64,000 nucleotides of DNA from Burkholderia ambifaria (GCF_001443045.1 NZ_LKPJ01000006.1:147058-211057), one strand, 5' to 3'. Positions 37,110-46,857 are shown, counted from the first letter of the stretch. Numbers and translations: made by a program. Notes: a model not told the origin generated them from the letters alone.

Positions 37110-38300
37110 ATGGCTCACATTCCTCAAATCAGGATTCCGGCGACCTACATCCGCGGCGGCACCAGCAAGGGCGTGTTCTTCCGGCTGCAGGACCTGCCGG
37201 ACGCCGCGCAGGCGCCGGGCGCCGCGCGCGACGCGCTGCTGCTGCGCGTGATCGGCAGCCCAGATCCGTACGGCAAGCAGATCGACGGAATGGGCGGCGC
37301 GACGTCGTCCACCAGCAAGACGGTGATCGTGTCGAAGAGCACGCGGCCCGGTCACGACGTCGACTACCTGTTCGGTCAGGTTGCGATCGATCGGGCGTTC
37401 GTCGACTGGACCGGCAACTGCGGGAACCTGTCGGCGGCGGTCGGCCCGTTCGCGATCAGCGGCGGCCTCGTCGATCCGGCGCGCGTGCCGCGCGACGGCA
37501 TCGCGACCGTGCGGATCTGGCAGGCGAACATCGGCAAGACGATCGTCGCGCACGTGCCGATCACGAACGGCGCGGTGCAGGAGACGGGCGACTTCGAGCT
37601 GGACGGCGTCACGTTCCCGGCCGCCGAAGTGCAGCTCGAGTTCATGGACCCGGCCGCCGACGAAGAAGGGTCGGGCGGGTCGATGTTCCCGACCGGCAAC
37701 CTCGTCGACGATCTCGCGGTACCGGGCGTCGGCACGCTGAAGGCAACGATGATCAACGCGGGGATCCCGACGATCTTCGTCGAGGCGGAAGCGATCGGTT
37801 ATACGGGCACCGAGCTGCAGGACGCGATCAACGGCGATGCGAAGGCGCTCTCGAAGTTCGAGACGATCCGCGCGCACGGCGCGCTGCGCATGGGCCTGAT
37901 CGACACGCTCGATGAAATCGCGACGCGGCAGCATACGCCGAAGGTCGCGTTCGTCGCGAAGCCGGCCGATTACGTTGCATCGAGCGGCAAGCGCGTGAAC
38001 GCGGGCGACGTCGACCTGCTGGTGCGCGCGATGTCGATGGGCAAGCTGCACCACGCGATGATGGGCACGGCGGCGGTCGCGATCGGCACGGCTGCGGCGA
38101 TTCCCGGGACGCTCGTCAACCTTGCAGCGGGCGGCGGCGAACGCAACGCGGTGCGCTTCGGGCATCCGTCGGGCACGCTGCGCGTCGGCGCGGAAGCGCA
38201 GCTCGAGAACGGCGAGTGGACCGTCACGAAGGCGATCATGAGCCGTAGCGCGCGTGTGCTGATGGAAGGCTGGGTGCGCGTGCCGGGGGATGCGTTCTGA
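37110..38300 (+). CDS. prpF: PrpF, 2-methylaconitate cis-trans isomerase
   Basis: The 396-residue protein belongs to the PrpF (DUF453) family related to diaminopimelate epimerase. It starts HIPQIRIPATYIRGGTSKGVFF and has DGMGGATSSTSKTVIVS and DWTGNCGNLSAAVGPFAI, in which the conserved active-site region is evident. It isomerises the 2-methylaconitate made by AcnD so the cycle can continue. It is the last gene of the operon and is followed by an intrinsic terminator. Confidence 0.95.
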   Translation: MAHIPQIRIPATYIRGGTSKGVFFRLQDLPDAAQAPGAARDALLLRVIGSPDPYGKQIDGMGGATSSTSKTVIVSKSTRPGHDVDYLFGQVAIDRAFVDWTGNCGNLSAAVGPFAISGGLVDPARVPRDGIATVRIWQANIGKTIVAHVPITNGAVQETGDFELDGVTFPAAEVQLEFMDPAADEEGSGGSMFPTGNLVDDLAVPGVGTLKATMINAGIPTIFVEAEAIGYTGTELQDAINGDAKALSKFETIRAHGALRMGLIDTLDEIATRQHTPKVAFVAKPADYVASSGKRVNAGDVDLLVRAMSMGKLHHAMMGTAAVAIGTAAAIPGTLVNLAAGGGERNAVRFGHPSGTLRVGAEAQLENGEWTVTKAIMSRSARVLMEGWVRVPGDAF

Positions 38301-38350
38301 CGCGTGACGGTTCTCGCGTGCAACCACGCGGCGGTGAACCGGTACCCGAT

Positions 38351-38385
38351 CCCTGCGAAGCGAACCCGCTGCGCAGGGATTTTTT
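38351..38385 (+). terminator. Rho-independent terminator of the prp operon
   Basis: CCCTGCG and CGCAGGG arms, extended inward by AGCG/CGCT, are followed by ATTTTTT. It lies 50 bp beyond prpF. Confidence 0.88.
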
Positions 38386-38511
38386 CGTTGAACGCACGCG
38401 TGACGGAGGCGATCCTCATACCCAATGCGTTGGGCCCGTGGTCGTACCGATGCGCGCAAGCGGGCCGATCGTGGTGCATGAGGGCAGCGCAGGCGCTAAA
38501 GAGCCGACGCG

Positions 38512-38664
38512 GGTCGACCGCGAAGCATGGGACCAGCGCAAGCGTTGAAGAGGTACGCTGGTCGACCGCGAAGCATGGGACCAGCGTAAGCGTTGAAGAG
38601 GTACGCGGGTCGACCGCGAAGCATGGGACCAGCGTAAGCGCTAAAGCGCTAACGCTGGTCGACA
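38512..38664 (+). repeat. Tandem 48-bp repeats upstream of the CoA-transferase gene
   Basis: GGTCGACCGCGAAGCATGGG starts units at 38512, 38560 and 38608, and a final truncated GGTCGAC is at 38657 (spacings 48, 48, 49). A more degenerate unit precedes at about 38464. Units share GGGACCAGCG, AAGCG and GGTACGC. The last full unit ends in a 15-bp dyad, ACCAGCGTAAGCGCT-AA-AGCGCTAACGCTGGT with one mismatch (38628-38659), just before the ribosome binding site of the next gene. The family is shared with the units at 33115. Confidence 0.85.
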
Positions 38665-38674
38665 GGAGAATCGC

Positions 38675-39727
38675 ATGTCGCTTGATGCGCCGCTTTCCGG
38701 CGTCCATATCGTCGAATTCGAAGGTCTCGGCCCCGGCCCGCTCGCGGGCTGGATGCTTGCCGGAATGGGCGCGCGCATCACGCTGATCGCGCGTCCGGCC
38801 GGTCGCACGAGCGCGCCGGACGCGTTGCAGGGCCGCGACGGCGACCTGCTGCGCGAAGGCAAGACGATCGTCGAACTCGATCTGAAAACTCCGGCCGGCC
38901 GCGACGCAGCGCTTGCGCTGATCGCGCAGGCCGACGCGCTGATCGAGGGGCTGCGACCGGGCGTGATGGAGCGCCTCGGCCTCGGGCCCGACGCGTGCGC
39001 ACGCCGCAATCCGAAGCTCGTGTACGGACGGATGACGGGCTGGGGCCAGGACGGCCCGCTCGCGATGGCCGCCGGGCACGACCTGAACTACGTCGCGCTG
39101 ACGGGGCTGCTGTCGCTGTCCGCGCCGCGCGACGGCCGTCCGGGTGTGCCGCCGACCGTCGTCGGCGATGCGGGCGGCGCGCTCGGGCTCGCGTTCGGGA
39201 TCGTCTGCGCGCTGTTCGACGTGCGCGGCGGCGGCCCGGGGCGCGTGGTCGACGGCGCGATCGTTGACATCGTGTCGATGCTCGGCTCGCTCGCGCTGTG
39301 GGCGCGCGCGAACGGGCAGCTCGACGGCGCACAGCCGAGCCTCTTCCACGACGCGCCGTTCTACGACGTATATCGCTGCGCGGATGGCGAATGCGTGACG
39401 ATCGGCGCGCTCGAGCCGCCGTTCTATGCGCTGCTGGTCGAGCGGCTCGGGCTGACCGACGTCGATCCGGCGTCGCAGTACGATCGCGCGCGCTGGCCGG
39501 CGCTTAAGGCGCGTTTCGCCGAGGTGTTCGCGCAGCAGCCGTCCGCGCATTGGCGCACGCTGCTCGAAGGCACCGACGCGTGCTTTGCGCCGGTGCTGAG
39601 CATGGCCGAAGCGGCGGCGCATCCGCACAATGCGGCGCGCGGGATTTATCGCATCGACGGGAACGGCAATATTCGCGCGCGCGTGGCGCCGCGGTACCTG
39701 CCGTCGACGGGGGACGGTGCGGAATAG
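38675..39727 (+). CDS. CaiB/BaiF family CoA transferase (alpha-methylacyl-CoA racemase-like)
   Basis: The 350-residue product is a class III CoA-transferase-type protein: PLSGVHIVEFEGLGPGPLAGWMLAGMGARITLI at the N-terminus, LVYGRMTGWGQDGPLAMAAGHDLNYVALTGLLS, and PTVVGDAGGALGLAFGIVCALFD. The GHDLNYVALTG and FYDVYRCADGE segments suit alpha-methylacyl-CoA racemases, which interconvert 2-methyl-branched acyl-CoA epimers. It has a GGAG site. The propionate operon upstream fits branched-chain fatty acid breakdown, which yields propionyl-CoA, but the terminator and repeats between them suggest separate transcription. Confidence 0.87.
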   Translation: MSLDAPLSGVHIVEFEGLGPGPLAGWMLAGMGARITLIARPAGRTSAPDALQGRDGDLLREGKTIVELDLKTPAGRDAALALIAQADALIEGLRPGVMERLGLGPDACARRNPKLVYGRMTGWGQDGPLAMAAGHDLNYVALTGLLSLSAPRDGRPGVPPTVVGDAGGALGLAFGIVCALFDVRGGGPGRVVDGAIVDIVSMLGSLALWARANGQLDGAQPSLFHDAPFYDVYRCADGECVTIGALEPPFYALLVERLGLTDVDPASQYDRARWPALKARFAEVFAQQPSAHWRTLLEGTDACFAPVLSMAEAAAHPHNAARGIYRIDGNGNIRARVAPRYLPSTGDGAE

Positions 39728-40017
39728 GCGTGCCGGACTTTGCGTCGAGCAATCCTTATCAATGGCGGCAATCGTCTCAAGATTCGTGACGGCTTCAAAT
39801 GGGGCTCGCCATCGGACAACATTTTTCGGCGTGCCGGAGAAGCGGCGCGAGGCCATTGTTTAATGGAGAATCCGTCACAAGAGAACCGTGACAATCGTCG
39901 ACGGTGGTGAATGCGGGCGCTGCGACCGGTATGGGTGTCGACGGCCGCGCACGTTAGCACGCTATTTGGGCAGCACGATCTTCACTACCTGAACGCGAGC
40001 GGGGGAAAGGCATACCG

Positions 40018-40722
40018 ATGAAATCTGCAGTGATGTTGGCGGCTATCCTGGCAGCCTTCGCAAGCGGCGCCCATGGCTCGACGACCTACGGCAGCTATGA
40101 CGAGTTCTATGCAGTCCAATCGCGTGCGGCGTTCGGCGGCCCGATCGAGCACGACGCAAGCGTTCTATATTCCGACCGGAGCGGGGATGTCTACGGAGAA
40201 TTTGGCGTCGAGTCGGGCGGGAAGACCCAACACGTCGAAATAGTGGGGAACCGCATGACGATTGGCGGAAAAATCTATCGCTTTTCGAACGCAACGACTT
40301 TCCCGGGTGAGCATCCAGTAGAAATTTACCCAGGCAGCGCTAGCGTATTTTTTGCCGAAAGCGTGCGCCACCGTCCGCCCGCTCTCTGCGTGGAAGGAAG
40401 CGGCAGCGGGTCGGGCGAAGCTGACCGCCACCGGCAGATTTACCTGCTGATCAATCCGTTTGCGGCGAAAAAGGACGTGACGTTTCTTCATTTGCCCAGC
40501 CTGCTTTCGTCCTGTCGGGCGGTATTGGCAACACCGGACGGGAAGTTTGCGTTTCCGAAGAACAGCTATCTGCTGGACGATGCGCAGGAGTCTCGTATCG
40601 GTCTCTCAATGTCGTACTACGTGTTTGAAGAGCGACGCTTCGTCCCCGTCCTGAACGACATTCGGCTTCGATTCGTGCGTCCCGACGTTCCATTTCAATT
40701 TTCGGTTCAGGACACGGAATAG
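40018..40722 (+). CDS. Hypothetical exported protein, 234 aa
   Basis: A Sec signal peptide (MKSAVMLAAILAAFASGAHG) precedes a soluble beta-rich protein of unknown family. Notable parts are GEFGVESGGKTQHVEIVGNRMTIGGKIYRF and two Cys positions (PPALCVEG, LSSCRAV) that could form a disulfide. Its GC and codon use are visibly lower than in the neighbours, suggesting later acquisition. A 290-bp upstream region without a gene probably holds its promoter; no regulatory site was recognised. Confidence 0.65.
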   Translation: MKSAVMLAAILAAFASGAHGSTTYGSYDEFYAVQSRAAFGGPIEHDASVLYSDRSGDVYGEFGVESGGKTQHVEIVGNRMTIGGKIYRFSNATTFPGEHPVEIYPGSASVFFAESVRHRPPALCVEGSGSGSGEADRHRQIYLLINPFAAKKDVTFLHLPSLLSSCRAVLATPDGKFAFPKNSYLLDDAQESRIGLSMSYYVFEERRFVPVLNDIRLRFVRPDVPFQFSVQDTE

Positions 40723-40755
40723 GGCTCGTCGAAGCACGTCATCGGCCAATCCGGC

Positions 40756-41199
40756 TCACGCCTTTTCCTCCGGCGCATCCGGCATCTTGCCGTCGCCGAC
40801 GCGGTTGATCGTGCCTTGCGCGATCGCGACGAGCCGCTCGTGATCCCCGTCGATGACGAACACGTGACACTGGCAGGTTGCCTGGTGCCGGCCCGCGTAG
40901 ACGACCTTCGCACGCGCGACGAGCGTGCCGCTCACGGCCGGCCGCAGGTAGTTGATCTTGTATTCGGCGGTGATGACGCGCGGGCCGAGCACGAGCGCGC
41001 CGGCGAACGTCAGCGCGTTGTCGGCGAGATAGCCGATCACGCCGCCGTGCACGAAGCCGTGCTGCTGCCGCAGTTCTTCCCGCACGGGCAGGCACAGCGA
41101 CACCTCGTTGTCGCCGATATGCATCAGCTCCGTGCCCAGCAGCATGCTGAACGGTTGCGCGCGCAATGCGCCGCGCGCGTGATCCGTGATGTCCGTCAT
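40756..41199 (-). CDS. PaaI-type hotdog thioesterase
   Basis: This is a 147-residue single hotdog domain. The catalytic region reads QHGFVHGGVIGYLADNALTFAGALVLGP, the usual HGG motif of PaaI/YdiI-type acyl-CoA thioesterases, followed by TAEYKINYLRPAVSGTLVARAKVV. It hydrolyses acyl- or aryl-CoA esters; the specific substrate is unknown. ATG 41199 matches the family N-terminus; the longer upstream frame is not protein-like. It is convergent with the gene at 40018, with about 30 bp between the stops. Confidence 0.87.
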   Translation of the reverse strand: MTDITDHARGALRAQPFSMLLGTELMHIGDNEVSLCLPVREELRQQHGFVHGGVIGYLADNALTFAGALVLGPRVITAEYKINYLRPAVSGTLVARAKVVYAGRHQATCQCHVFVIDGDHERLVAIAQGTINRVGDGKMPDAPEEKA

Positions 41200-41458
41200 C
41201 GACTTCCTCGCAATCCGTGTCCGCTTGCGCTGAACTCTAGGAAGGGGGCTGCGGATAAGCAAGGAAATTCGTCCGCGTTTCTTGCGATTGCTGGCGCGAT
41301 GCGACGCGATTATTGCGTCGAACGCGCGAGATGCTCTCGTTTGCGGGTGATTCGGCGGGAATAGCGGAGATCCGCTGGCCAGGAGCCTAAAGTCCGACGA
41401 AGAAATGCCGCTAATGTCGGGGCATTGCTCCATCGTCGGCTCTCCAGGAATCTCCCCC

Positions 41459-43084
41459 ATGTTCGGAAAAATCAAGCTCGCGTCGGGTCTGCTCGGCGTG
41501 TTGACCGTGTTTTGCCTCTTTCTGTTCGCGATCGAGGCGCTCGGCTTCTGGGCGCTCGCGTCGACGCGCGGCGGCGTCGACGCTCTGTCGAAGGTCGCGA
41601 TCGCGCAGGTCGACGCGGCCAGCCAGGCGACCGAGCGCCTGCTGGACGCGCGCGTGAACCTGTCGCGTGCCGGCACGCGGATGGTGCGCGGCGGCCCGAA
41701 GCCCGACGACATCATCCGCCATGCAAGCGCGTCGCTTGCCGAAGCGGACAAGGCATTCGCCGCGCTGACGGCCGCACCGGCAGTCGACGCAACGAACCGC
41801 GCGCGCGTCGCGGCGCTCGCCGAGCGCTATCGCGCGCTGCGTGGCGCGCTGGGCGAACTCGTGCAGTTCCTCGACGCCGACAACATCCAGGCGTTCCTCG
41901 ACCAGCCGACGCAAGGCTTCCAGGACGCGTACCTCGCCGAACTGCACCGCTTCGCCGAGTACGGCGGCGCGTCGAGCCGCGACGCGCTCGACACGATCGA
42001 CAGCGGGATGCAGTGGTTCAAGTGGGTCGGCATCGTGCTGCTGGTGGCGATGCTCGCGGCGAGCGCGGCCATTTACACGGGCGCGCGGCGCGCGGTGGTC
42101 GCGCCGCTGGACGAAGCCGGCCGTCATTTCGAGCGGATCGCGCAGGGTCGGCTCGACGAAGCCGTGCGGGCGGGCGGCGTGTTCGAGATCGACCGGATGC
42201 TGCGCGGCCTCGCCGCGATGCAGGCAAGCATCGCAGACACCGTGCGCACCGTGCGTCACGCGTCCGACGCGATCCACCTCGGCGCGGGCGAGATCGCAGG
42301 CGGCAACGCGGACCTGTCCGCGCGCACGGGCACGCAGGCCGCGTCGCTCGAGGAAACCGCCGCGAGCATGGAGGAGCTCACCGCGACCGTCCGCCAGAAC
42401 ACCGACAGCGCGCGTGCAGCCAGCGCGCTGGCCGACGCGGCGCTCGATGCGACGCGCCACGGCGGCGGCGTGGTCGACAGCGTGATCGACCGGATGCGCG
42501 GCATCGCGCAGAGCTCCGGGCGGATCGCGGAGATCATTTCGGTGATCGACGGCATCGCATTCCAGACCAACATCCTCGCGCTGAACGCGGCGGTCGAGGC
42601 CGCGCGGGCCGGCGAGCAGGGCCGCGGCTTCGCGGTGGTCGCGGGCGAAGTGCGCTCGCTCGCGCAGCGCAGCGCGCAATCGGCGAAGGAGATCAAGGCA
42701 CTGATCGAGGAGTCGGTCGCGCAGATCGACGGCGGCTCGGAGCTCGTCGAGCGTGCCGGCGACGCGATGCGGACGGTATCGGCATCGATCACGCGCGTCG
42801 TGCAGACGATGTCGGAGATCACGGCCGCGTCGGTCGAGCAGAGCGTCGGCATCGAGCAGGTGAACCAGGCCGTCACGCAGATGGACCAGCTCACGCAGCA
42901 GAACGCGGCGCTGGTGGAGGAAGTCGCGGCCGCCGCCGCGTCGCTGAACGACCAGACCGCGCACCTGATGCAGGCGGTGTCGGTGTTCGAACTGGGCGGC
43001 GCGCGCGCGGTTCGCGGTGTTCGCGATGCGCGCGCGTCGTCGTTTGCCGCAGCCGGTTACGACGCGGCGGGTAGCGCCGCGTAA
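41459..43084 (+). CDS. Methyl-accepting chemotaxis protein
   Basis: The 541-residue receptor has TM1 (about 8-35), a four-helix periplasmic sensor region (about 40-185), TM2 (about 187-208), a HAMP domain (about 210-262) and the cytoplasmic signalling coiled coil. The hairpin tip is [41 protein letters not shown], highly conserved in this class. The C-terminus lacks a recognisable CheR-binding pentapeptide. The ligand cannot be predicted. ATG 41459 is preferred to 41405 because it begins the first membrane helix. Its 3' end overlaps the convergent gene by 28 bp. Confidence 0.9.
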   Translation: MFGKIKLASGLLGVLTVFCLFLFAIEALGFWALASTRGGVDALSKVAIAQVDAASQATERLLDARVNLSRAGTRMVRGGPKPDDIIRHASASLAEADKAFAALTAAPAVDATNRARVAALAERYRALRGALGELVQFLDADNIQAFLDQPTQGFQDAYLAELHRFAEYGGASSRDALDTIDSGMQWFKWVGIVLLVAMLAASAAIYTGARRAVVAPLDEAGRHFERIAQGRLDEAVRAGGVFEIDRMLRGLAAMQASIADTVRTVRHASDAIHLGAGEIAGGNADLSARTGTQAASLEETAASMEELTATVRQNTDSARAASALADAALDATRHGGGVVDSVIDRMRGIAQSSGRIAEIISVIDGIAFQTNILALNAAVEAARAGEQGRGFAVVAGEVRSLAQRSAQSAKEIKALIEESVAQIDGGSELVERAGDAMRTVSASITRVVQTMSEITAASVEQSVGIEQVNQAVTQMDQLTQQNAALVEEVAAAAASLNDQTAHLMQAVSVFELGGARAVRGVRDARASSFAAAGYDAAGSAA

Positions 43085-44166
43085 GCGGTCGCGAGGTGGT
43101 AGGGCGTCGTCGACGGCATGTCGGCGCGCGACACCTGCCCGTCGGCCGTCTTGCACTCGAACCAGCCGCGCGGATGCAGGAAGCGCGCGGCGAAGTGCTC
43201 GATCTGCTGCGCGAGCGGCGCGGAGGCCGACGTGCCGCCATGCGTCGCGAGCGCGCGCAGGTATTCGGTCTGCGCCCAGATCCGCTGCGTGCCGTCGATG
43301 CAGAGGCCTTGCGCGTCGACCGCCGCGCATACGGCGCCCGTCTGCGGATCGATCCCGTGCTGTTCGGCGAACGCGAACGCGCGCGCGAGCGCGTCGGGGA
43401 GTCCGGTCTGCGCGAGCCGAGTGCCGGCCGCGTCGACGAGGTAGAACCATTCGAACTGGTGGCCGGGCTCGAAGCGGTTGTCGGCCGCCCCGAGCGGCAG
43501 CTCGGCGACGCAGCCGCTCACCGGATCGACGAACGTGCGCTCGACGGCCTGCGCGGTGCGCGCGAGCGCATCGTTGAACGCGGCGTCGCCGAACGCATCG
43601 GCGGCCGCGAGCCATGCTTCGGTCAGGTGCATCAGCGGATTCTGCAGCGCGCCGCTGCCCGACGATGAGAAATCGGCGTGACGCGCGGCGTCGAGCAGCG
43701 CGTCACCCGGCTGCGGCGCGAAGCGGTCCTGGATCAGTGCGGCGGTGTCCTCGGCGACCGTGCGCGCCGCGGCGTCGCCCGACGCCGCATGCCATGCGGC
43801 GCACGCGAACACGACGAACGCGTGCGTATAGAGGTCCTTGGTCGTGTCGAGCGGCGCGCCTTGGGCGTCGACGCTGTAGAACCAGCCGCCGTGGCGCGGG
43901 TCGCGGAAGCGGCTGCACAGCGAGTCGAACAGCGTGGCCGCGTGCGCGGTGTCGCCGGCCTGCGCGAACACAAACAGTTGCCGCGCGCACGCCATTGCGC
44001 GATAACGGGTGACGGGCAGCGGGGCATGGGTGGCCGGATCGACGGCCTCGAACGGCAGCCGCAGCGTGCGGTCGAACCCTGAACTCTGCCAGATCGGCAA
44101 GATGACGTGCGCAAAATGGTCGCGCAATCGGGCGGTCTGGGCGGAAGCGGAATCGGGAACGGACAT
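43057..44166 (-). CDS. AGE-family sugar epimerase/isomerase
   Basis: The 369-residue product is an (alpha/alpha)6-barrel protein of the N-acylglucosamine 2-epimerase/YihS superfamily, which also includes mannose isomerases and cellobiose epimerases. Diagnostic parts are [32 protein letters not shown] and [13 protein letters not shown] with the catalytic His, and [17 protein letters not shown] near the end. The substrate, possibly mannose/fructose, is not determined. Its 3' end overlaps the convergent chemoreceptor gene. Confidence 0.85.
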   Translation of the reverse strand: MSVPDSASAQTARLRDHFAHVILPIWQSSGFDRTLRLPFEAVDPATHAPLPVTRYRAMACARQLFVFAQAGDTAHAATLFDSLCSRFRDPRHGGWFYSVDAQGAPLDTTKDLYTHAFVVFACAAWHAASGDAAARTVAEDTAALIQDRFAPQPGDALLDAARHADFSSSGSGALQNPLMHLTEAWLAAADAFGDAAFNDALARTAQAVERTFVDPVSGCVAELPLGAADNRFEPGHQFEWFYLVDAAGTRLAQTGLPDALARAFAFAEQHGIDPQTGAVCAAVDAQGLCIDGTQRIWAQTEYLRALATHGGTSASAPLAQQIEHFAARFLHPRGWFECKTADGQVSRADMPSTTPYHLATAYAALPAAS

Positions 44167-44277
44167 GGCGGGGTTGAGCGCTTGGATCGAATCGAGTCGG
44201 CGCGGCCCGGAGCGGCGCGGCCGGGGCCAAGGATAAACCATTCCGCGTGGCCATCCTCAAAAAAGGAGATAAATCGG

Positions 44278-44976
44278 ATGCTCAGCAACCGGGAACTCGT
44301 GATGCGGCTGGTTCTCGCGGCGGCGCTCGGCAGCGTCATCGGCTTCGAGCGCGAGCGCCTTTCATGGGCCGCCGGCCTGCGCACGCACATGCTGGTCTGT
44401 GTCGGCGCGACGCTCATCATGATCGTGTCGGCGTTCGGTTTCGCCGACGTGCTCGGCAGCAGCGACCACATCGTGCTCGATCCGTCGCGGATCGCCGCGC
44501 AGGTGGTGTCGGGGATCGGTTTCCTCGGCGCGGGCTCGATCCTGCTGCGCGGCGAGATCGTGCGCGGGCTGACGACAGCCGCAAGCCTGTGGTCGGTCGC
44601 CGCGGTCGGCCTCGCGGTGGGCGGTGGCCTGTACGTCGCAGCGATCTCCGCGACGATCATCATTCTGATCATCCTGGCCGGCATCAAGCCGCTCGAGCGG
44701 CGCTACTTCACGGTGCGGCTGCGCCGCCAGCTCGCGCTGACGGTGGTGAGCGGCGCGCTGACGTTCGATTCGTTGCACGCGGCGCTCGGCCCGGACAGCG
44801 CGCGCGTGAAGCAGTTCATCGTGCAGCGCGCCGACGACACGGGCGAGCACGATGAGGTGCGTATCGCGCTTGGCCGCGTGTCGGATCTCGAATACCGCGC
44901 GATCTGCGACAAGCTGCGCGGGCTGTCGTGCGTGACGCGATTCGAGGAAGGCAACGGGTTGTCGGGCGACGAATAG
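44278..44976 (+). CDS. MgtC/SapB-family membrane protein
   Basis: The 232-residue protein has four or five N-terminal membrane helices with the MgtC core ALGSVIGFERERLSWAAGLRTHMLVCVGATLIMI and SGIGFLGAGSILLRGEIVRGLTTAASLWSVAAVGLAVGGG, and a soluble C-terminal domain of about 90 residues resembling an ACT-like fold. MgtC proteins inhibit F-type ATP synthase or affect magnesium homeostasis and intracellular survival. AAAGGAG precedes the ATG. It is divergent from the AGE gene by about 110 bp. No magnesium leader was recognised. Confidence 0.88.
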   Translation: MLSNRELVMRLVLAAALGSVIGFERERLSWAAGLRTHMLVCVGATLIMIVSAFGFADVLGSSDHIVLDPSRIAAQVVSGIGFLGAGSILLRGEIVRGLTTAASLWSVAAVGLAVGGGLYVAAISATIIILIILAGIKPLERRYFTVRLRRQLALTVVSGALTFDSLHAALGPDSARVKQFIVQRADDTGEHDEVRIALGRVSDLEYRAICDKLRGLSCVTRFEEGNGLSGDE

Positions 44977-45079
44977 ACGGCATCCGATCGGCCGGATCGG
45001 CGATCGGTCATGCGACAATGGCCGTCGCTGATTCCGTTCGACCTCCGATTCCGCGCTCGCGGGCCTGTCATCCGACTCC

Positions 45080-46525
45080 ATGACCGAATCCGTTTCCCTG
45101 CCTCGCTCCCATTCCCGCTCCGACCGCTCGTCGGCCCGTTCGCGTCCGCGCTCCGTCGCGGCCGCGGCAGACACCGCCGCCAAGGCAACCGCGCGGTCCG
45201 GCAACGCGGCGGGCGGCGATGCACCGCGGGACGAACGTAGGCTCGACCTGTTCGGCGATCCGGTGCTCGAGCCGGCTGCGCGTGCACCGGTCGTCGCGCG
45301 CGATGACGCGGTGACGGACATTGAGACGGCCGCCGCCGTCGCGGACAGCGAGGACGCCGGCCGGCAGGCGACGCTCGACGGATTCGCCGCGCCGGGCGAC
45401 ACCGCCGGCGCGGTGGAGCAGGCTCCCGACGTCGCGACGACGACAGCGTCGGCATCGACGCGTGGAAACGGCGATGCGGTCGATGTCGTGCGCGCGGCCG
45501 ATGCCGACGTAGCGACGCTAGCCGATGCGCAGCAGTCCGACGGCATCGCCGCGACTGCAGCCGCTGAGCAGGCAACCGGCGGTGGCCAGGTGAAGACCGG
45601 CAGCGTGTCGGAAGCTGGCGACGCGGGCGAGACGAACGCCGATCGTGCGACGGCGAATGGTGGCGCGGTTGGCGGTGCGATCGATGCGGTGCTCGGCGAC
45701 CGTTCGGTGAAAGCGGGCGGCGAGGCGGAAGGTGCCGCCGCGCCGGTCGGTCACGCTGAAGCAGCGCGGACGGCCGGCGAGACCACGAAGGGAGGGCGTC
45801 GCGGAGCCTCCGGCGGCAAGCGACGTGCGGCCGCCGGCACACGCGAAACGGTGGCAGTGCGCAGCGCGTCGGAAGCGGCGGCTGTCGGCGCCGAGCTGGA
45901 ATCGCCCCCGGCGCATACCGCGCCATCTGATGAACCGCAGGCGTCGGCCGAACCGGCCGAGCCCGCAATTGCCTCGATTGCCGTGAGTGCCGCGAGTGCC
46001 GCGAGTGCCGCGAGTGCCGCGAGTGCCCGCGACGCCGCGCGAGCAACCGCCGCGCCGGCCGCGCCGGTCGCGCAGCCGATGGCGTCCGCGGCGTCGTTCG
46101 TGACGAAGCCGTCGGCGGATCGCCCGCAACCGGACGCGCCGAGCGCGCCGGCCTTCGATGCAGACACCCATCTGCGCCCGCTGTCGGATCGGCTTGCCAC
46201 GCTGCAGGCCGAGATGGCCGGCCTGAAGCAGGCGGCCGATCGCGAGATGCGCCGCGTCAACCGGATGCTGCTGGCGCTGGCGGTCGTCGTGTTCGCGGGG
46301 CTCGTCGCGCTGGTGCTGCAAACGCGGCAGATCGCGCACCTGAATCAGGACCTGGACGCCCGGCAACTGCGGATCGACCGGCTGGCTGCCGATCTGTCGA
46401 CGCAGCAGGCAACGCTGATGACCCTCGCGGAACACCACGAGGCGATGCTGTCGCAGGTCGACCGGCTTCAGCGCAACGCGAACCGTGAGGCGGCGGCCGC
46501 AAAGCGCATGCGTCGGGCGCACTAA
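45080..46525 (+). CDS. Ala-rich single-pass membrane protein with coiled coil
   Basis: This is a 481-residue protein without a recognised family. Residues 1-365 are low complexity and probably disordered, rich in Ala, Asp, Thr and Gly, including a DNA-level 9-bp repeat giving SAASAASAASAAS. Residues about 370-400 form a coiled coil (LRPLSDRLATLQAEMAGLKQAADREMRRV), followed by one membrane helix (MLLALAVVVFAGLVALVLQ) and another coiled coil to the end. The layout suggests a cytoplasmic or periplasmic tether protein. The 5' region contains YAADTAAKATARS-like spacer patterns only. It is transcribed alone. Confidence 0.7.
   Translation: MTESVSLPRSHSRSDRSSARSRPRSVAAAADTAAKATARSGNAAGGDAPRDERRLDLFGDPVLEPAARAPVVARDDAVTDIETAAAVADSEDAGRQATLDGFAAPGDTAGAVEQAPDVATTTASASTRGNGDAVDVVRAADADVATLADAQQSDGIAATAAAEQATGGGQVKTGSVSEAGDAGETNADRATANGGAVGGAIDAVLGDRSVKAGGEAEGAAAPVGHAEAARTAGETTKGGRRGASGGKRRAAAGTRETVAVRSASEAAAVGAELESPPAHTAPSDEPQASAEPAEPAIASIAVSAASAASAASAASARDAARATAAPAAPVAQPMASAASFVTKPSADRPQPDAPSAPAFDADTHLRPLSDRLATLQAEMAGLKQAADREMRRVNRMLLALAVVVFAGLVALVLQTRQIAHLNQDLDARQLRIDRLAADLSTQQATLMTLAEHHEAMLSQVDRLQRNANREAAAAKRMRRAH
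45983..46027 (+). repeat. Five 9-bp tandem repeats, GCGAGTGCC
   Basis: One GTGAGTGCC and four GCGAGTGCC units in frame encode the Ser-Ala-Ala run in the Ala-rich protein. Being a multiple of three it can expand or shrink without frameshift, so copy number may vary between strains. Confidence 0.85.
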
Positions 46526-46635
46526 ATATTCCGACCCTACCTGCAAACCGCGACCTGACAAGGAGGTCGTGATGGCTCGTCCGTCTGTGGTGCGGAGCGG
46601 GTGCGGCAAACTGATGCGGCGAGCTGGCGGAGTTC

Positions 46636-46677
46636 AGGGAAAACCCTTAGAATGGAGTCAACCTAAGGGAAAACCCT
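46636..46677 (+). promoter_or_regulatory. Two AGGGAAAACCCT palindromes with TAGAAT -10 elements
   Basis: AGGG-AAAA-CCCT occurs at 46636-46647 and 46666-46677, exactly 30 bp apart. Each is followed by TAGAAT, five of six matches to a -10 hexamer, forming two promoter-like modules before the small ORF at 46702. The same palindrome is found upstream of the small gene at 56562. Confidence 0.55.
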
Positions 46678-46701
46678 AGAATCATCTGTCAGGAGTCTCT
46701 C

Positions 46702-46857
46702 ATGAGCTTCATTTTCGCCCTGCTGCAAAAGATCGACGACCTGTTTGTCTCCCCGCACCTGCCGCTCGACGCGGAATACTCGTACGCCGCGCGTCACGCC
46801 GAAGCCGAGCGCGTGCGTCGTGCGAACCTCGTGCCGATCGTCCTGTACCGTCGCTGA
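46702..46857 (+). CDS. Small hypothetical protein, 51 aa
   Basis: A good AGGAG ribosome binding site ten bases upstream and two promoter-like palindromic modules support this ORF. The sequence starts MSFIFALLQKIDDLFVSPHL, an amphipathic or weakly hydrophobic N-terminus, with a basic helical middle (EAERVRRANLV) and C-terminal LYRR. I recognise no family. The 3' end runs into an 8-bp tandem repeat that also supplies the stop codon. Confidence 0.6.
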   Translation: MSFIFALLQKIDDLFVSPHLPLDAEYSYAARHAEAERVRRANLVPIVLYRR

